From Gigaspora margarita (taxonomy: Eukaryota; Glomeromycota; Glomeromycetes; Diversisporales; Gigasporaceae), in NCBI GenBank assembly GCA_009809945.1, contig WTPW01000400.1, forward strand, positions 330,601 to 394,600: a DNA stretch of 64,000 nt, in the 5' to 3' direction. Positions 45,301 to 58,110 of the stretch are shown one piece after another (positions within the stretch are counted from its first letter, which is position 1; every line of letters begins with the position of its first letter). A program made the translations under genes and the position numbers. The notes under the pieces were generated by a model that searched no databases, was not told the origin of the DNA, and saw only the letters and a list, made by a program, of their open reading frames with translations.

Positions 45301-47078
45301 TCTTTATTTTTATAGGTTTAAGTTTTAGTGTTTGCATTGAAGTTATTATTTCTCTCTAAAGTATTCTGTGCAAAGCTACTCACTATTTTGGTGACTACAA
45401 TATGTGATTAAGGTTGGGTTAGTTTGTATCGAAATTATTGTATTAAAATTATTGTGATTTCTTCCTTGAGTTACTATAAAAAATTCTATTATAAAAAGGC
45501 TACCACAGGATCGGATAGAGATAGTTTGCATTTGAAATGCCTTTTAATTTCTATGTGGCTGAGCCAGTTTGTACTGGAGTTAACACAATTTCTATCGCTA
45601 GTTACTGTAAAGCTATTCAGGTAATGAGAGTCAGCTTGTATTGGAATTACCGTGAATTACTATAAATATGTATCATGTTTTCTATCGTGAGTTACTTAAA
45701 AAAATGGTACAAACTCAACATAGGTTTCGCTAACGCATGTTATCTATATCTCAGTTAATTCCACAAAACACGCATAACGGACAAATATCGATTTTATAGA
45801 TGACAACTGAGGATACAAATAAAAATAACTGGCCGTTTCTGTATCCTTAATTCTCTGTATTTCAATGTTCACACATTGATTATTAATTCACAGATCGATT
45901 ACGATATTGTTACGACATTAGTGATGAATAAAGTTAGCAATATAAATGCGATTGAAATTTCCTGAGTTTATGCACATATATGCAAGTTCGTCCAACCGTA
46001 TCGCATAAAGATTACATTTCATGCAGGCATCATTTTATAATATTAAAAAATATAAAGGAAGGCTATAATATTATAAATTAATATTAATGAAACAGTTTCT
46101 TTATTTATATATTTACTTATTTAACTATATATTTATTTATACTTCTAGTTTCATTAAAGTAGATACATACTCAGACCCGATTCTATCCTAGTTATAACTC
46201 TATTACAAACCACTTAATTACTACACCATAAACCAACCATTTTGAAACATCCCAATTTTTAATTATTTGACCCCCTACTTCTAAAACAATCAAAAATTTA
46301 ATATATAAATTTAAATACAAATAATTTTATACTTAGAAACTAAATAATAAAAACTTTAAATGTTCACAAATTTAATTTATTTTAATACTTATATTATCTT
46401 CACAAAATAATTTTAATGTTCTAATTTGAAAATATTATTAATTAAAAGTAATGTTCTTATAAAAAAAACATAAGATTTTCAACATTGATCTTATTATAAT
46501 TTGCAATATAATATGTATATATCCCTTAGATCCCTTAGAGTAGTATTTGTACTTTCTATTTGATAAAATAATATATAATCTGCCGTAAAAAATTGTAAAA
46601 TATTTGGGCACTATAATTGGATCATTAAAAATGAACTGACATATAATTTAATTACTACATTAACAGAAATGCGCATTTTAATTCAAGTATCTACTCGGTT
46701 CTATTCCTTTAGAATTATAATTGTGCATTATTGAACTCTTATAATTCCCAATCACTATATCCAGATCACGAATAAGCGGAAACTTCGTTTCCGCTAATTC
46801 CAATGGATCAAGATATTTTTATTACTAAGCCCCAGAGTTTTACACTCGGAGCTTCGTCTCGAGCCAAACTGAATTATCATTTATTAAGCGTCTTTCTAAT
46901 GTTGATTTCAATGTGCATTTGAGATTCTGAGTCTTGTCGCATTGTGTCACGTTTCGAATAGTAATCATTTGGTCATGCGCCTAACATCAATCATTTAGCT
47001 ATTTGATAACTGTCAGATAACTGACTGTGACTGACCGAATCCATCTGTAATTGATTTATTATAATTACAGGTCATATT
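45301..47078. other. Intergenic 3' flank of the kinase gene
   Basis: Diverged short repeats with GAGTTACTGTAAA and TTTGTATTGGAATTA at 45290-45720. A small hairpin AGCGGAAACTTCGTTTCCGCT lies at 46774-46794. No gene seen. Confidence 0.4.
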
Positions 47079-50000
47079 TTATCGTAATATTTTAACGTTT
47101 GAATTGTTTGATATTAATTTAATTTCATTATATTGAATATTCAATGAAGTAAGCGTAGTGTTCTTGCAAAGCGTATCTTTTAATGCTTTTTCTACTCCTG
47201 ATTTAAGATTATTACTAGCAAGATCCAATAAAGTTAGAGTGGTGTTTTTACAAAGTGCTCTTGCTAATGCTTTTCCTCCTTTTGATCCCAGATTATTAGA
47301 GTTAAGGTCCAATTCTTTCAACTTAGTGTTCTTACGAAGTGCGACTGCTAGTGCTATTGCTCCTATTGATCCAAGATTATTGTCGGCAAGATTCAAAAAA
47401 GTCAGTGTAGTGTTTTTGCAAAGAGCATCCGCTAATGCTTTTCCTCCATCAGATCCAAGATGATTCAAGCATAGATTCAAATCTTTCAGGATATTGTTTT
47501 TGTAAAGTACATCTGAAAATGCTTTTCCTCCTTCTGCTTTAAGATTATTATTTTCAAGATTTAGAGAAGTCAGTATTTTGTTGATGCAAAGTGCTTTCGC
47601 TAGTGCATTTCCTCCTTCTGATCCAATTTCATTAGAACTAAGATCTAAAGAAGTCAACGTGGTGTTTTTACAAAGTGCATCTGCTAGTACTTTTCCTCCT
47701 TCCGATCCAAGTTTATTAGAACTAAGATCCAAAGAAGTGAGCATGGCGTTCTTGCAAAGTGCATCCGCTAATGCTTTTCCTCCTTTTAATCCAAGATTAT
47801 TATGACAAAGATTCAAGTCATTTAGCATGGTATTCTTGCAAAATGCATCTGCTAATGTTTTCCCACCTTCAGGTCCAAGATTATTCCAACCAAGATCCAA
47901 AGAAGTAAGCGTAGTATTTTTGCAAATTGCACCTGCTAAAGCTTTTCCTCCTTCTGACCCAAGATTATTTCGGCTAAGACCTAAAAAAGTCGGTATGGTG
48001 TTCTTACCGAGTGCCTTTACTAACTCGTTTATTTTATCTAAACTACATTCATGACAAAGATTCCAAGTTGAAGCACTTTTTTGATCTTCAGGACTACATT
48101 GACTATTGAGTATTTCTTCATAAAGTTCTGATGCTTTGAGAAATTTACCTTTCTTAAAACATTCACTTGCTTCCTTTCTCTTATTCTTGAGAATTTCATT
48201 GTCTTGCGTTGATGGTTCATTAACGATAGGGTTATTAGGATCATTCAAAGTTTCTTTAGAAATAGAATGGTACAGACTTATAACATTTGTAGGGATAAAT
48301 TTGCATAAAGTGTCAATAATTTTATTTGAACTATTAATAGGTTCATTGTTGTCAGTAATAAGTTGATTTAATTTTTTGTGAATTAAACTTGTTTCTGGAC
48401 GATTAGCAGGATCGTTGTCCCAACATTGCTTGTAAAGTTTAATATACTGAGGCGGTGTACCTTCTATAGGCTCTTCTCTAGTTCCCTGGAATATGTGAAT
48501 AACGAGTGAATCTCTAGATTCAAAGTTTTGGAATGGTGGTCGTCCGCTTGAAATTTCCCAGAGGATTATTCCAAAACTGTAAACGTCAGATTTCTTATCA
48601 CGTTTATATTTGTGATCTATAAGACATTTGGGTTCCATATATGTTGGCATTTCATGAATAATTGAGTTTGAAGCCGTAGACATTTGATTTATCTGATTTA
48701 ATAGTCCAAAATATGCAATTTTTGCTTGTCTTTGATGAATTAAGATGTTCTTCGAATGCTAAATTGTAAAGTACTAATGAATGATATTATAATAAATACA
48801 AAATCCAATAAAAACTGTATAAAGTACATACGAGATTCCTATGAATAATATTATTGTTATGTAAGAACAAAAGACCGGATGATATTTCTTCAGCTATACG
48901 CAATTTATCGGTCCATTGCGATTGATTAAGATTTATTTTTAGGTATTCTTGTAAAGTTCCTTCGTTTGCATATTGTAAAACCACATTATAATATCCGTTG
49001 TTATCTACGTATTTAATTGCATTAAATATATTTTCTTAATATAACTATTATACTTTCGGAACTCATACAGGGGCGTCCCCAAAATTTCGGGTCGGAATAC
49101 TTCGGAGTGCACCGGAATCATGGTCAGCTGGATCGGAATCGATCAATTTTGCCACAAGATCATAAAAAATTTTACTAATAAATCATATCCATTCATTAAG
49201 TAAAAAATGCCCAGCTGATAATTTTGCTATAGAACCTGCCAACAACTTGGGCTATACGCCGACCTAGATCCGACGCATCCAACCCGGAATTTTGGGGACC
49301 TCCTGTAAAATTCATACAATCGGAGATATTAAGCCAGGTCATGTCAATCATCGCTGATTGTGCCACAAAGAATATATATTCTTGATACTTTTATACCCAC
49401 TTTTTGATATATCTAAACATACCCCAAAACTACCCAATAAGATCGCATGTTATCATGGGAATTAAGTAAAAATATAGAAATTTTAGGATACATATAGATG
49501 TATCAAAAAAAAAAAAAGTAGGTATAGAAATATTAAAAATAAATCTTTTACATCTGCGCGATAACATGGTGTCAGTAAAAAAAAATCGCGATCAGGTGAG
49601 TGTGACTCAACAACGATCATTAATATATTTAATTGCGTATTTTGTATAGTTAGAACGATCAGAAATCACCTGATCGCAATTTTTTTCTGCCACTATGTTA
49701 CAGATCCTCATGTGTGAGAATGTGAAATTTTATTGTGCTAATGATAATGCTATTTATCATCAGATTCATTAGTGCGTATCTAAGTTAAAATTTTGATTTT
49801 TGTTTTGAACTTTGAACAAAGTTTCTTGGTAAGGCCACACAAAGTTAATTTTTCGTTTTGCATAATCCGCCGACCCAATTTTTCCAAAAAAAATTTTTTT
49901 TTTTTTTTTAAATCCTATTGCGCCAATTATTCCATTTTTGCCATTTAATTTTTTTCTCCGGTGTCACCCGATGATGACCTTAATTTTCCGTAATTACCCG

Positions 50001-50104
50001 ATAGGGCCGACAAAAATTTTCTGATTCCATGTTATGCAAACCGAAGAATTAACTTTGAATGACCTTAGATGTGAACATGAATTAATTTAGGCCACGTAAA
50101 GCTA

Positions 50105-50137
<33 letters not shown>

Positions 50138-52527
50138 TCCGACCCGCCGACCGTAATTTTGAAACACCAGGTTATGCAAAACGAAAAATTAACTTTGCGT
50201 GGCCTAATCTCTCGACCAATTTCACTATAAAATCTTTATATTTAATTCTACAATATCATAGAATTCAAGTAAAAAATTTTTCATTGAAATTGGCCAAGTA
50301 ATTGTCAAGAAAGTTTAGATAAATGGATCATGTAGTAAAATGAAAACCTGCAAACCGGATAATAGTTCAAGATTTCACTATGCTGGCTGCAGTTTGAATT
50401 TTAAAAGGCCTGTAACATATTCAAACATTTACTCCCAGATTCTATTTTTACTCACTTACTTTAGTGGTCAACATAACCTGGCACAGACTTAGACGTACAA
50501 ATTTGCAAACTGCACATATACCTTTCGTGACTCCATAGATTGTAATAATGTTTGGATGGTCATGTAATAGTTTAAGCTAATAATAAGATTTATAAATTTA
50601 GTACATATTTATTATGCAGTTGTAGGAAATAATTCAGTTTGCAAAACGGTATGGCTCTACAGATCATAATATTACACATCATCCTAAAATCACAGGATCA
50701 CAACCTTTTACAAACCGCAATATATAATAAATAATACCTCATTAATAAAATCTTTAATGTTTTTTTCATTTAAACTTGTATCGACATTAAGACATTTAAG
50801 AACAACCGTTGATTCACTATCTTTCCACTCGTGCTTAAATCCTTTCCCAAAACCTCCAACATCAATCTCTATGGGATCTGTAAAATTATTATATTCAAGA
50901 TAATTGATATATCCATCGGAAATAGTTTTTTCAATCAATTCTAACATAGCAGAATTTTGGCTGTAATCACTACTTAAATGAGAATCAAGAACTATGTTAT
51001 TTATCATATATTTGATTGATGTTTCTGTAGAAAATTTCTTAAGTTTAGTTAAAATGCTATCTAATGTTGGACGTTGGGTTGGATCAGAAGACCAACATCT
51101 CATATAAAGGTCAGCATAACTAGAAGGGGTATTAGGAATTGTTCTCTCTCTTTTATCTTGTAAAACTTCAAGGATTACAGCTATATGAGGATGACTATTA
51201 AACGGAGGAATTCCACTTGTAAGTTCCCAAAGTAACACCCCCAAACTATAAATGTCAACTTTTTTGTCGATATCTCCATGTTGAAGGTATCGCGGATCAG
51301 TATATGCTGGCATTCCTGCTATAGTTGAACTAAATGAGATAGAATCATTCAATTGTTTTGCAATGCCGAAATCCGCAATTAATGCTTTTCCATCATCCAC
51401 CAGAACATTTTTAGAATGCTAGAAGAATTTATAACAGATTATTAAAAATATATAAATAGTTCGAAATATTTCGAAATTTATGCAGAAATTAAAAATTCAA
51501 CATACTAGATCTCGATGAATTATATTTTTACTATGCAAATATGCCAACCCTCCAGTAATTTCTATTGCTATAGTGGTAAGTTCTGTCCATGATATTTTAT
51601 AAAGACCATTATTCTGTTTCGTTTTTAAAAAGTCCCGCAGGTTTCCGCCATTAGCAAATTGCAGTACCATCATAAAATTAGTTTCGCCTAAAATATAATA
51701 GAAAATGTTAGATTATGTTATGAAAGCCATATATTCGAAATAACATAATACCAACTAAGTCGGCTAGCATTATAGTTATAGTTAATGCTAGCTAACGTTG
51801 CCGGGATTATGCCTTTTCAGGAAATGGCTTATAATAACTTATGTTACATTGTAAATCTTATTTGATTAATATTAAAACATATTGAGGGGTTTCAAAATCA
51901 AAACAAGGAATCAGATTTTGATAGAAATAAATGGCATATTTATTTTCGTATAAGCGGCGTTTCACGTTTATTTCATTTTCCGATAATTCGAATTATCATC
52001 AAAAAAGTTTACTGACTTCACGAAATGGGGTCTCTAACAATCCTATTTCGTTTTCTGATTCAAAATTTTAAATCACAAATAAAATTTTTAATATTTAAAC
52101 TTATTTCTGAAATACGATATTTTTTTCAATTTTGAAACCCCCTATTGTTTATATTTACACGTTGTAATTCCAAAGAATTTAACAATATTATTATGATCCA
52201 TTTGTCTGACACAATCGAGCTATCAATAAAACATTTATTAGTCTTATTTAAAACTGAACATTAGGCAGTATAATAGTATATTACCTCACGAATGAATTTT
52301 TTAAATGTTTTATTATTGAAACACAGATTATTGTGGAGGCACTTCAATGCATATTTATTATTTTTATAAGTAGTAAAATATACATCTGCTGATGCCCCGC
52401 TTCCAATAAATTTTAAGTTGCCGAAAAGTGAGTAATCAAAATTTGTGATTTCAACTTTTTTCAAATATTTTTCCAAATGTTCTAGATATTCTGGTACTAA
52501 TGTAATAAAAGTTATTGTATTTGTCAT
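47079..52527 (-). CDS. Kinase-pseudokinase-LRR protein (TKL family)
   Basis: Seven exons: 52527-52285, 52219-52159, 51687-51506, 51418-50738, 50576-50522, 49004-48832, 48758-47079. They total 3075 nt (1024 residues plus stop) with matching phases. Kinase 1: glycine loop GSGASADVY (43-50), Lys62, Glu81, HRD 159-161, DFG 178-180 and GMPAYTDPRY, all intact. Kinase 2: glycine loop VGGFGKGF (349-356) and Lys370, but HRN (462-464) and YFG (481-483) replace HRD and DFG, so it is predicted catalytically dead; MPTYMEP and DVYSFG remain. A TPR-like helical pair (about 658-698) precedes 11 LRRs of 28 residues (711-1018). Known: TKL kinases phosphorylate Ser/Thr or Tyr in signalling, and LRRs bind proteins. 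Inferred: a cytoplasmic signalling receptor or scaffold in which the pseudokinase regulates the active domain. No signal peptide or membrane segment. The intron 49005-50521 is 1.5 kb and full of MITEs; the others are 66-471 nt. Confidence 0.9.
47100..48023 (-). repeat. Eleven 84 bp leucine-rich repeat units
   Basis: The consensus is LADALCKNTTLTSLDLSSNN plus LGSEGGKA, 28 residues, the ribonuclease-inhibitor/NLRC3-like LRR class. Units keep strong nucleotide similarity, including the recurring CKNTTLTSL stretch. The open stretches on the opposite strand are shadows of these repeats. Confidence 0.9.
49068..49305. mobile_element. MITE in the large kinase-gene intron
   Basis: The ends CAGGGGCGTCCCCAAAATTT and AATTTTGGGGACCTCCTG are inverted repeats. 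The interior shares ATTTTACTAATAAATC and CAGCTGATAATTTTGCTATA with a second copy at 55138-55289. Confidence 0.8.
49563..49706. mobile_element. Small foldback MITE in the large kinase-gene intron
   Basis: Arms of about 37 bp: ATAACATGGTGTCAG...GCGATCAGGTGA on the left and TCACCTGATCGC...CTGCCACTATGTTA on the right. Confidence 0.75.
49833..50066. mobile_element. AGGCCACGCAAAG-family MITE in the kinase-gene intron
   Basis: Begins AGGCCACACAAAGTTAAT and ends ATTAACTTTGAATGACCTT. CpG sites inside (ATCCGCCGACC, CTCCGGTGTCACCCGATG) are intact, which makes this a useful reference for the decayed copies at 41.4-45.3 kb. Confidence 0.85.
50089..50204. mobile_element. Short AGGCCACGCAAAG-family MITE in the kinase-gene intron
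   Basis: Same ends (AGGCCACGTAAAGC and AACTTTGCGTGGCCT), internally deleted and replaced by a long A/T homopolymer stretch at 50107-50137. Confidence 0.75.
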
Positions 52528-52548
52528 ATTGCTTAATTAAAAATCCGA

Positions 52549-52665
52549 CTAGTGTTTTGATACAATACACTTTTTTTCTCCTTGAATGGCAGCGCCCGAT
52601 TCAGCTTCAGAATCACTTTCATGTTCATTTTTAGCATCACTTTCGGAATATCCATTCGTTTCCAT
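52549..52665 (-). CDS. Possible upstream ORF of the kinase gene
   Basis: A 38-codon frame rich in Glu and Ser (METNGYSESDAKNEHESDSE...) ends 21 bases before the kinase ATG. It could be a regulatory uORF or an alternative first exon, but no in-frame splice to the kinase was found. Coding character is suggested by composition only. Confidence 0.35.
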   Translation of the reverse strand: METNGYSESDAKNEHESDSEAESGAAIQGEKKCIVSKH

Positions 52666-54411
52666 TCTTAATTGAAGGCCGTATTTTGTCTGTTTAATCA
52701 GTTGAAATCATATAAAAAATAATAAACAATTAAATACTTAAGTACAGTACGTGCGTACGTACCTTTTATTTATAATGCGTAATAAAATGAATGCGATGTG
52801 TTACCGTTAAAAAAGGTTGGTGCATATAATATGTTTTGAAGATAATAAAAGACTGGGTAATCTATAAAAACGGCGATTCCCGTTTTTTATATATTTGGAA
52901 TATTCTATAACATAATAGTACCGTTATTCAGATTGACTAAAAATGTAAAGTTCGTACAAACGTACATACATACACACATACATAAGCAGCTGCGCGACAT
53001 TGTCGCGCAAAACCAAGAACGGAAAATCTATAATACACTGTATTCTCATTATATCGGATAATACGGGCCGGTAATTCCGCCTTTTATTTGAAATTTTCTC
53101 TAAAGAGTTGTATAACAAATTTTAAATTATATAAGATTATTCTACTATTATATGTTAGTCATAGGACTTTCATATCAAATATGATTAGCTGATAGATAAT
53201 AATTTCCGAGTAACTTATATATACAGTTTAAAGTACTTTTGAGAACATTCAATTAACAAAAATCATTGTAAAAGTCATTTCTAACTTTGAATAATGTATA
53301 TATTCACTATAAATAATCAGTAACCCAAAAATTCACTTAGAAGCAAATATATCATTAAACTTATTACTATTGCTATCTTTTTTAATACTATTGCTATCTT
53401 TTTTAATTATATAAAAGTCAGGATACGGAATGCAAGAAAATGATGTTATAAAGTCAAACCGTTTAATATAGATTTTGGAAAAAAAACTTTTACAAGCTGT
53501 TAATATTAATTCAAGTCAACAGATCGAAAGCTAGACATACTTGCCAAGTTCCTGTAAATCATTCAACACTTTAAATATCGCACATGCTACAGATAAGTAT
53601 AATTGAATCAATTGCTGTATTTGGAATTATTATTAAATAATTACTAATTAGAGATCCATTGTCATAATAGCATAAGTAGTGCACACATATGAGCAAGCAG
53701 TTCGTGATCGCGGCAAGCAAGTTCACACCAAACCTGCCCACCCAGACGGAACCCAGTTATTTTTGCCGTATTATATTAAGCCGGGCTGTTTTATGTAGCG
53801 TTGGAAACCACCTGTCGATGCCATCTTATGGAGTATGCTAATGACGGTGAAACCGGCGCAATTATAGTGGTTATTTCTGAAATGACTGTCCAAGAGTAGA
53901 GGTTGGAACCGGTTTGCAAATTTCCTATCCAATATTTTTTAAAAAATAAATCGGTTATCTATCTTATCTAAAAAATTATATCGGTTTTCGTTTATATCCG
54001 GGTTTGTATTAAATATACTTGCTGTATATTGAATTATATTTCATTCGTAATAAACTTTTAAATATGTAAATATATATATATATTAAGTATTAATCGAATA
54101 CTTAAGAATATATCGAATCTGGTAACTTGTTAGAACAAGAAAGAATAGTAGGATTAGTGAAGCAGTTCATTAAGAGATGCAGTAATATAAAACTAAAAAT
54201 ACAAGAGCCTTTCGTTTCAATAAAACTAACTCAGTTGAGCTCAAAGTTTAGAGAGCAGCTCATATTGAGCTCAACCTTATTGAAGTTATAACCTTCGAAA
54301 TTAGAGTAGAAGTGTTAGCCTAAGTAATTCCCCGATAGACACTTGAATTAATACCAGGAACGGAGTGATGAAATCACGAAGTGTATGGCTTAGTTAAGAA
54401 AGAAATGATGT
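52666..54411. other. Intergenic between kinase gene and small secreted ORF
   Basis: Contains the hairpin TGCGCGACATTGTCGCGCA (52991-53009), related to 62630-62650, a GC-rich island at 53690-53900 with no full-length frame, and a CCGGTT-rich patch at 53905-54010 related to 62320-62580. The kinase promoter should lie at the low-coordinate side. Confidence 0.45.
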
Positions 54412-54594
54412 ATGTTCCCAAAATCTAAATTCCGATTGGTCAGCGTGATCATAATTGTCACAGTTTGCTTATTCTTAACGACATCTCAAAATGTCACCGG
54501 GAAAAGATTAGTAGATGTATTTACCTTGAATGCTAGAAATTACTTAACGATACTTATTATATATTATTCGACAAGAAAATTTAATAGACTTTAA
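54412..54594 (+). CDS. Possible small secreted peptide precursor
   Basis: 60 codons: a basic N-terminus (MFPKSKFR), a hydrophobic core (LVSVIIIVTVCLFLTT), a polar c-region and Lys-Arg at residues 31-32, then LVDVFTLNARNY and a hydrophobic tail. The signal peptide and dibasic site resemble a Kex2-processed precursor and parallel exon 1 of the microexon gene. The mature part has no cysteine pattern or known domain. The frame may be only a first exon, since the end reads less like coding sequence. Confidence 0.4.
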   Translation: MFPKSKFRLVSVIIIVTVCLFLTTSQNVTGKRLVDVFTLNARNYLTILIIYYSTRKFNRL

Positions 54595-55320
54595 TTTATT
54601 GTTAGAGCCAGATTGATCGTTTCAAAAGAAAAGACCTTAGCAAACCTTGCAAGTTTTTTTTAGCCTCCGGGACGCTAGTTGTTTACCATAACTAGTAAAT
54701 TTTTGAGAGCTGATACATACTATATCGCGAAAATCATATTAACCTTGATTTTTGACAAGGTGTATTTATTAGGATTGCAAATTTCAAATATTCACAAACT
54801 TTGTTAACCATTTTGTCGATTGATCTTAGATTCAAATAAAAAAAAAAAAACTGCTACTGTTTTTGAAGTTTACTAATACGTATGTAAAAAAAATTGCACG
54901 TAAAATAAATATACCCATAAAAAATCTTTATTATGCTCGTTAAACAATGCTATATTTCTCTAACTCTAATATACCTTCACGCTACAATGCATAACTACGC
55001 ATTGTTTTGAGCACTAGTGCGGTATTTCATGACACGTGTTTATTAATTTCGTTTCACTTTTGTACTGAATAAATATATATAAATAATTATATACATCTAT
55101 ATTATATAACAACTGAGACGCACATCAAAAATATCGGCAGGGCCTGAAATGATCAATTTTGCCCAGGGTCTAAAAATTTTACTAATAAATCGAGCCGTTC
55201 ATTAAGTAAAAGTCACAGCTGATAATTTTGCTATAGAACCTACTGACCACTTGGGCCTAAATTCGACTAGGAATTTTGGGATTGCCCTGTAAAATCGAGT
55301 CGATTTTACAAATAAAGAAA
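54595..55320. other. Intergenic with a MITE copy
   Basis: 55138-55289 is a second copy of the MITE at 49068-49305 (CAGGGCCTG...TTTTGGGATTGCCCTG). No gene seen. Confidence 0.5.
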
Positions 55321-55680
55321 TGATACGTGATGTTAAGTCGACAGAAAATGACTTATAAAGAATGATCAACGGATTGAGTTGACGATGAAATTTATAAAAG
55401 AAAGATCTACAGGTTGATGAGATTGTGAAATGAAATATCTACGGNNNNNNNNNNNNNNNNNNNNNNNNNNNNNNNNNNNNNNNNNNNNNNNNNNNNNNNN
55501 NNNNNNNNNNNNNNNNNNNNNNNNNNNNNNNNNNNNNNNNNNNNNNNNNNNNNNNNNNNNNNNNNNNNNNNNNNNNNNNNNNNNNNNNNNNNNNNNNNNN
55601 NNNNNNNNNNNNNCTGTGAAATGACTTATAAAAGATAGATCTATGGGTTGATAAGTCGACGTTGAAATTGTAGTGTAGAT
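55321..55680. repeat. Tandem repeat interrupted by an assembly gap
   Basis: Units of about 50 bp (ATGACTTATAAAAGA, GATCTACGGGTTGATGAG-like) flank 169 unknown bases at 55445-55613. The repeat probably caused the gap. Reading frames spanning the Ns are not real. Confidence 0.75.
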
Positions 55681-55939
55681 ATTGCACCTCCATTTATGAG
55701 TTATGTTTGCTAAACTTACTTTACCTATATCAATCGTCTGATCCACTAAATTTAGCTTCTGATATTTCTGCTCAGTTTTATCAAAGAAATCATACAATAG
55801 ATCATTCACCTAATATGCTAAAATATATATAAACTTGAATTCAAATTTATATCGCATAACTTCGCAAAAAAAAATAAAAATCAAAAGCCCAACTTAGCGA
55901 AACAATCATATTTAATTATCAATCTAAACAACTCTTAAA
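55681..55939. other. Left flank of the Helitron relic
   Basis: No gene. The Helitron 5' terminus should lie here or in the gap but was not identified. Confidence 0.3.
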
Positions 55940-58110
55940 ATGACAATTATTGAAACTAGAGGTGCTGCTCAAAATAGAAAAAAATGTGAACAAAGAGCAG
56001 CTACATGTAAAGATCCACTGTTTAGAAAATTAGATAATGATAAGTTAAAACAACATGTAACAAAGCTTCGTCAAAATAAAGATTATAATGAAGCATATAA
56101 TACATTACAAAACAACAGAAGAAAGCAAAAAAAATTTTCTACTTGTCTTACAAAAGAACATAAAGCTGAGAATACAAACATTCCATCACATATTCTAGAT
56201 ATGGATGAAAATTTCATCAATACAATTAATGAACACTCGTCATGGCCGCAAGTAGTTGATCAAGAAGTATTAAAAAATGCATTAACACAATTTATCGATC
56301 AAACTAACCTTAACAAATTACGAGAACTGCCATGTGCTATTTGCTCGGGGCTTTGCACTAGGGAATGTTATAAAAAAGTCTCTGTAAATGAAATAAATCT
56401 TTCNTTACTTAAAGCACCTGCGCAACTTACTGACCCATCCTTTGAAATTGACTTCCACTATGGTCACCCAAACATTGACACCAGTAATTTAAACATTCTT
56501 CTTGACCGAGCTGGTTTTATATACTCATCCGAATCTTATGATATCAATAATCTGACTTTTGACTTAAGAATCTGTAATACTTGCTTTATGCACTTACAAA
56601 AAAATCAAACTCCACTATTGTCCCTAGCTAACAACATGTGGATCGGACCTACTCCATTATGTCTTCAGGACTTGACAATTCCTAAACAACTCCTCATCTC
56701 GCCTGGTTACTTATGTATGAATCTCATACAGTTAACCAATAAAAAACACACTCGCCATAAACTTAAAGGTCACATTGTATCACTGCCTCAAAATCTGAAA
56801 TCTTTAATAAAAGTGTTACCCTTACCTATATATTGGCTTTGCGAATATTTAAAGGTTGTATTTGTCAGAAAAGGAACTCCATCCACTAATCTATTTAAAA
56901 AAATATTACAAGTCAGAAAAAGCAAAATTACAGTGGCTCTTCAATAGCTTTTTAAGCATAATATTTTATTTAAAAATCATTTTGAAATTGATGAAAATAA
57001 CCTAAACCTTTTACCTGAAGGAGAAATCCCTGAATCCNTAACTTTAATAACCACNNTTGTGAATCTTGATTTCCAAAATGTAGAACACTATACCGGCTAC
57101 ACCAAAGATACAATTGATATAGATGATGAATTAAGTAGTGACACTGATGATGAAACTGAATATTCTAGTGAGAATAATGAATTACCATACTTTACCAATA
57201 TTAACTCAACTGGCACTGCATGCGAACTTAGACCTTCAGGCATAGTTCATACCAGTAGTGTGCCAATATCTGGAAGAGAACTTACTTTGCTCTCTTTTCA
57301 ATAATTAATAACTGATTCAAAATCCAAATTTAATCCTCAACAGTCTTGTCACTTATTAAATAAAAATAATACTGAAAATGAGTCCCTATATCCTGGAGTA
57401 ATCCTCATGCCTCATGAAAACAAACCCCTAAATGAATATGAAAATGAGTCTCTTTTTCCTGCCAGCTTTCCAATTCTTTATCCATATGGAGTCGGAGGCT
57501 ATGAAGGTCATTTGTTATGTGTATCATTAAAACAATATGCCAATCATCTCATGCGTCACCATGATCCAAAATTTAGACAGCATCAATCATTTCCCTTTGT
57601 TATCTTCAATATTTTACAACGCCGAGAAGTGTCATTAGAAACATACAACTTGACAAAAGGTTGTAATTTCGAACGTTCTGCTGATTTAATCTCTACTCTC
57701 AAGCCGAATGATATTTCAATTGCCATTAACCAAGAACAGAATAAACAACCTATTACTAATCCTGCTATTCTTGAATTACTTAAAAATGTTAATTCTGCTG
57801 GTTCTAAACTAACAGCATCACCCCAATCACGCACTCGTATGCGTAAGGAAATACATGCTGTTATTATAAGAGATGGAACACCTTCAGTTTTCATTACAAT
57901 TAATCCTGCTGACCTCCACAGTCCTATCGTCATGATGTATGCTGGCAAAGAAATCAACCTTGAAAATCTTTTGCCTAACGATTTTCCAAAAGCAACTGAA
58001 AGGGCACGACTTGCACATCTTGATCCTTCGGCAGTTGCAAAATATTTTGATATAATCATTCAATGCATAATAGACACTATAATTGGTTATAATAAGAAAG
58101 AGGGGGTGTA
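55940..58110 (+). pseudogene. Helitron N-terminal region and first part of Rep
   Basis: Starts at an ATG (MTIIETRGAAQNRKKCEQRA). Contains paired Cys motifs (CAICSGLCTRECYKK and RICNTCFMHL), as in the domain that usually precedes Helitron Rep. An acidic linker follows, then FPASFPILYPYGVGG, AVIIRDGTPSVFITINPADL (Rep motif 1) and KYFDIIIQCIIDTI. The whole stretch is in one frame apart from the stops at 56945 (a Trp is expected) and 57302. Confidence 0.8.

Noticed and set aside
47158..48366. Plus-strand open stretches rich in SAxANAFPPxDPR
   Set aside because: They are the antisense shadow of the LRR repeats and the adjoining part of the kinase gene.
55366..55809. Open stretches spanning the run of Ns
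   Set aside because: They exist only because Ns are translated as unknown residues.
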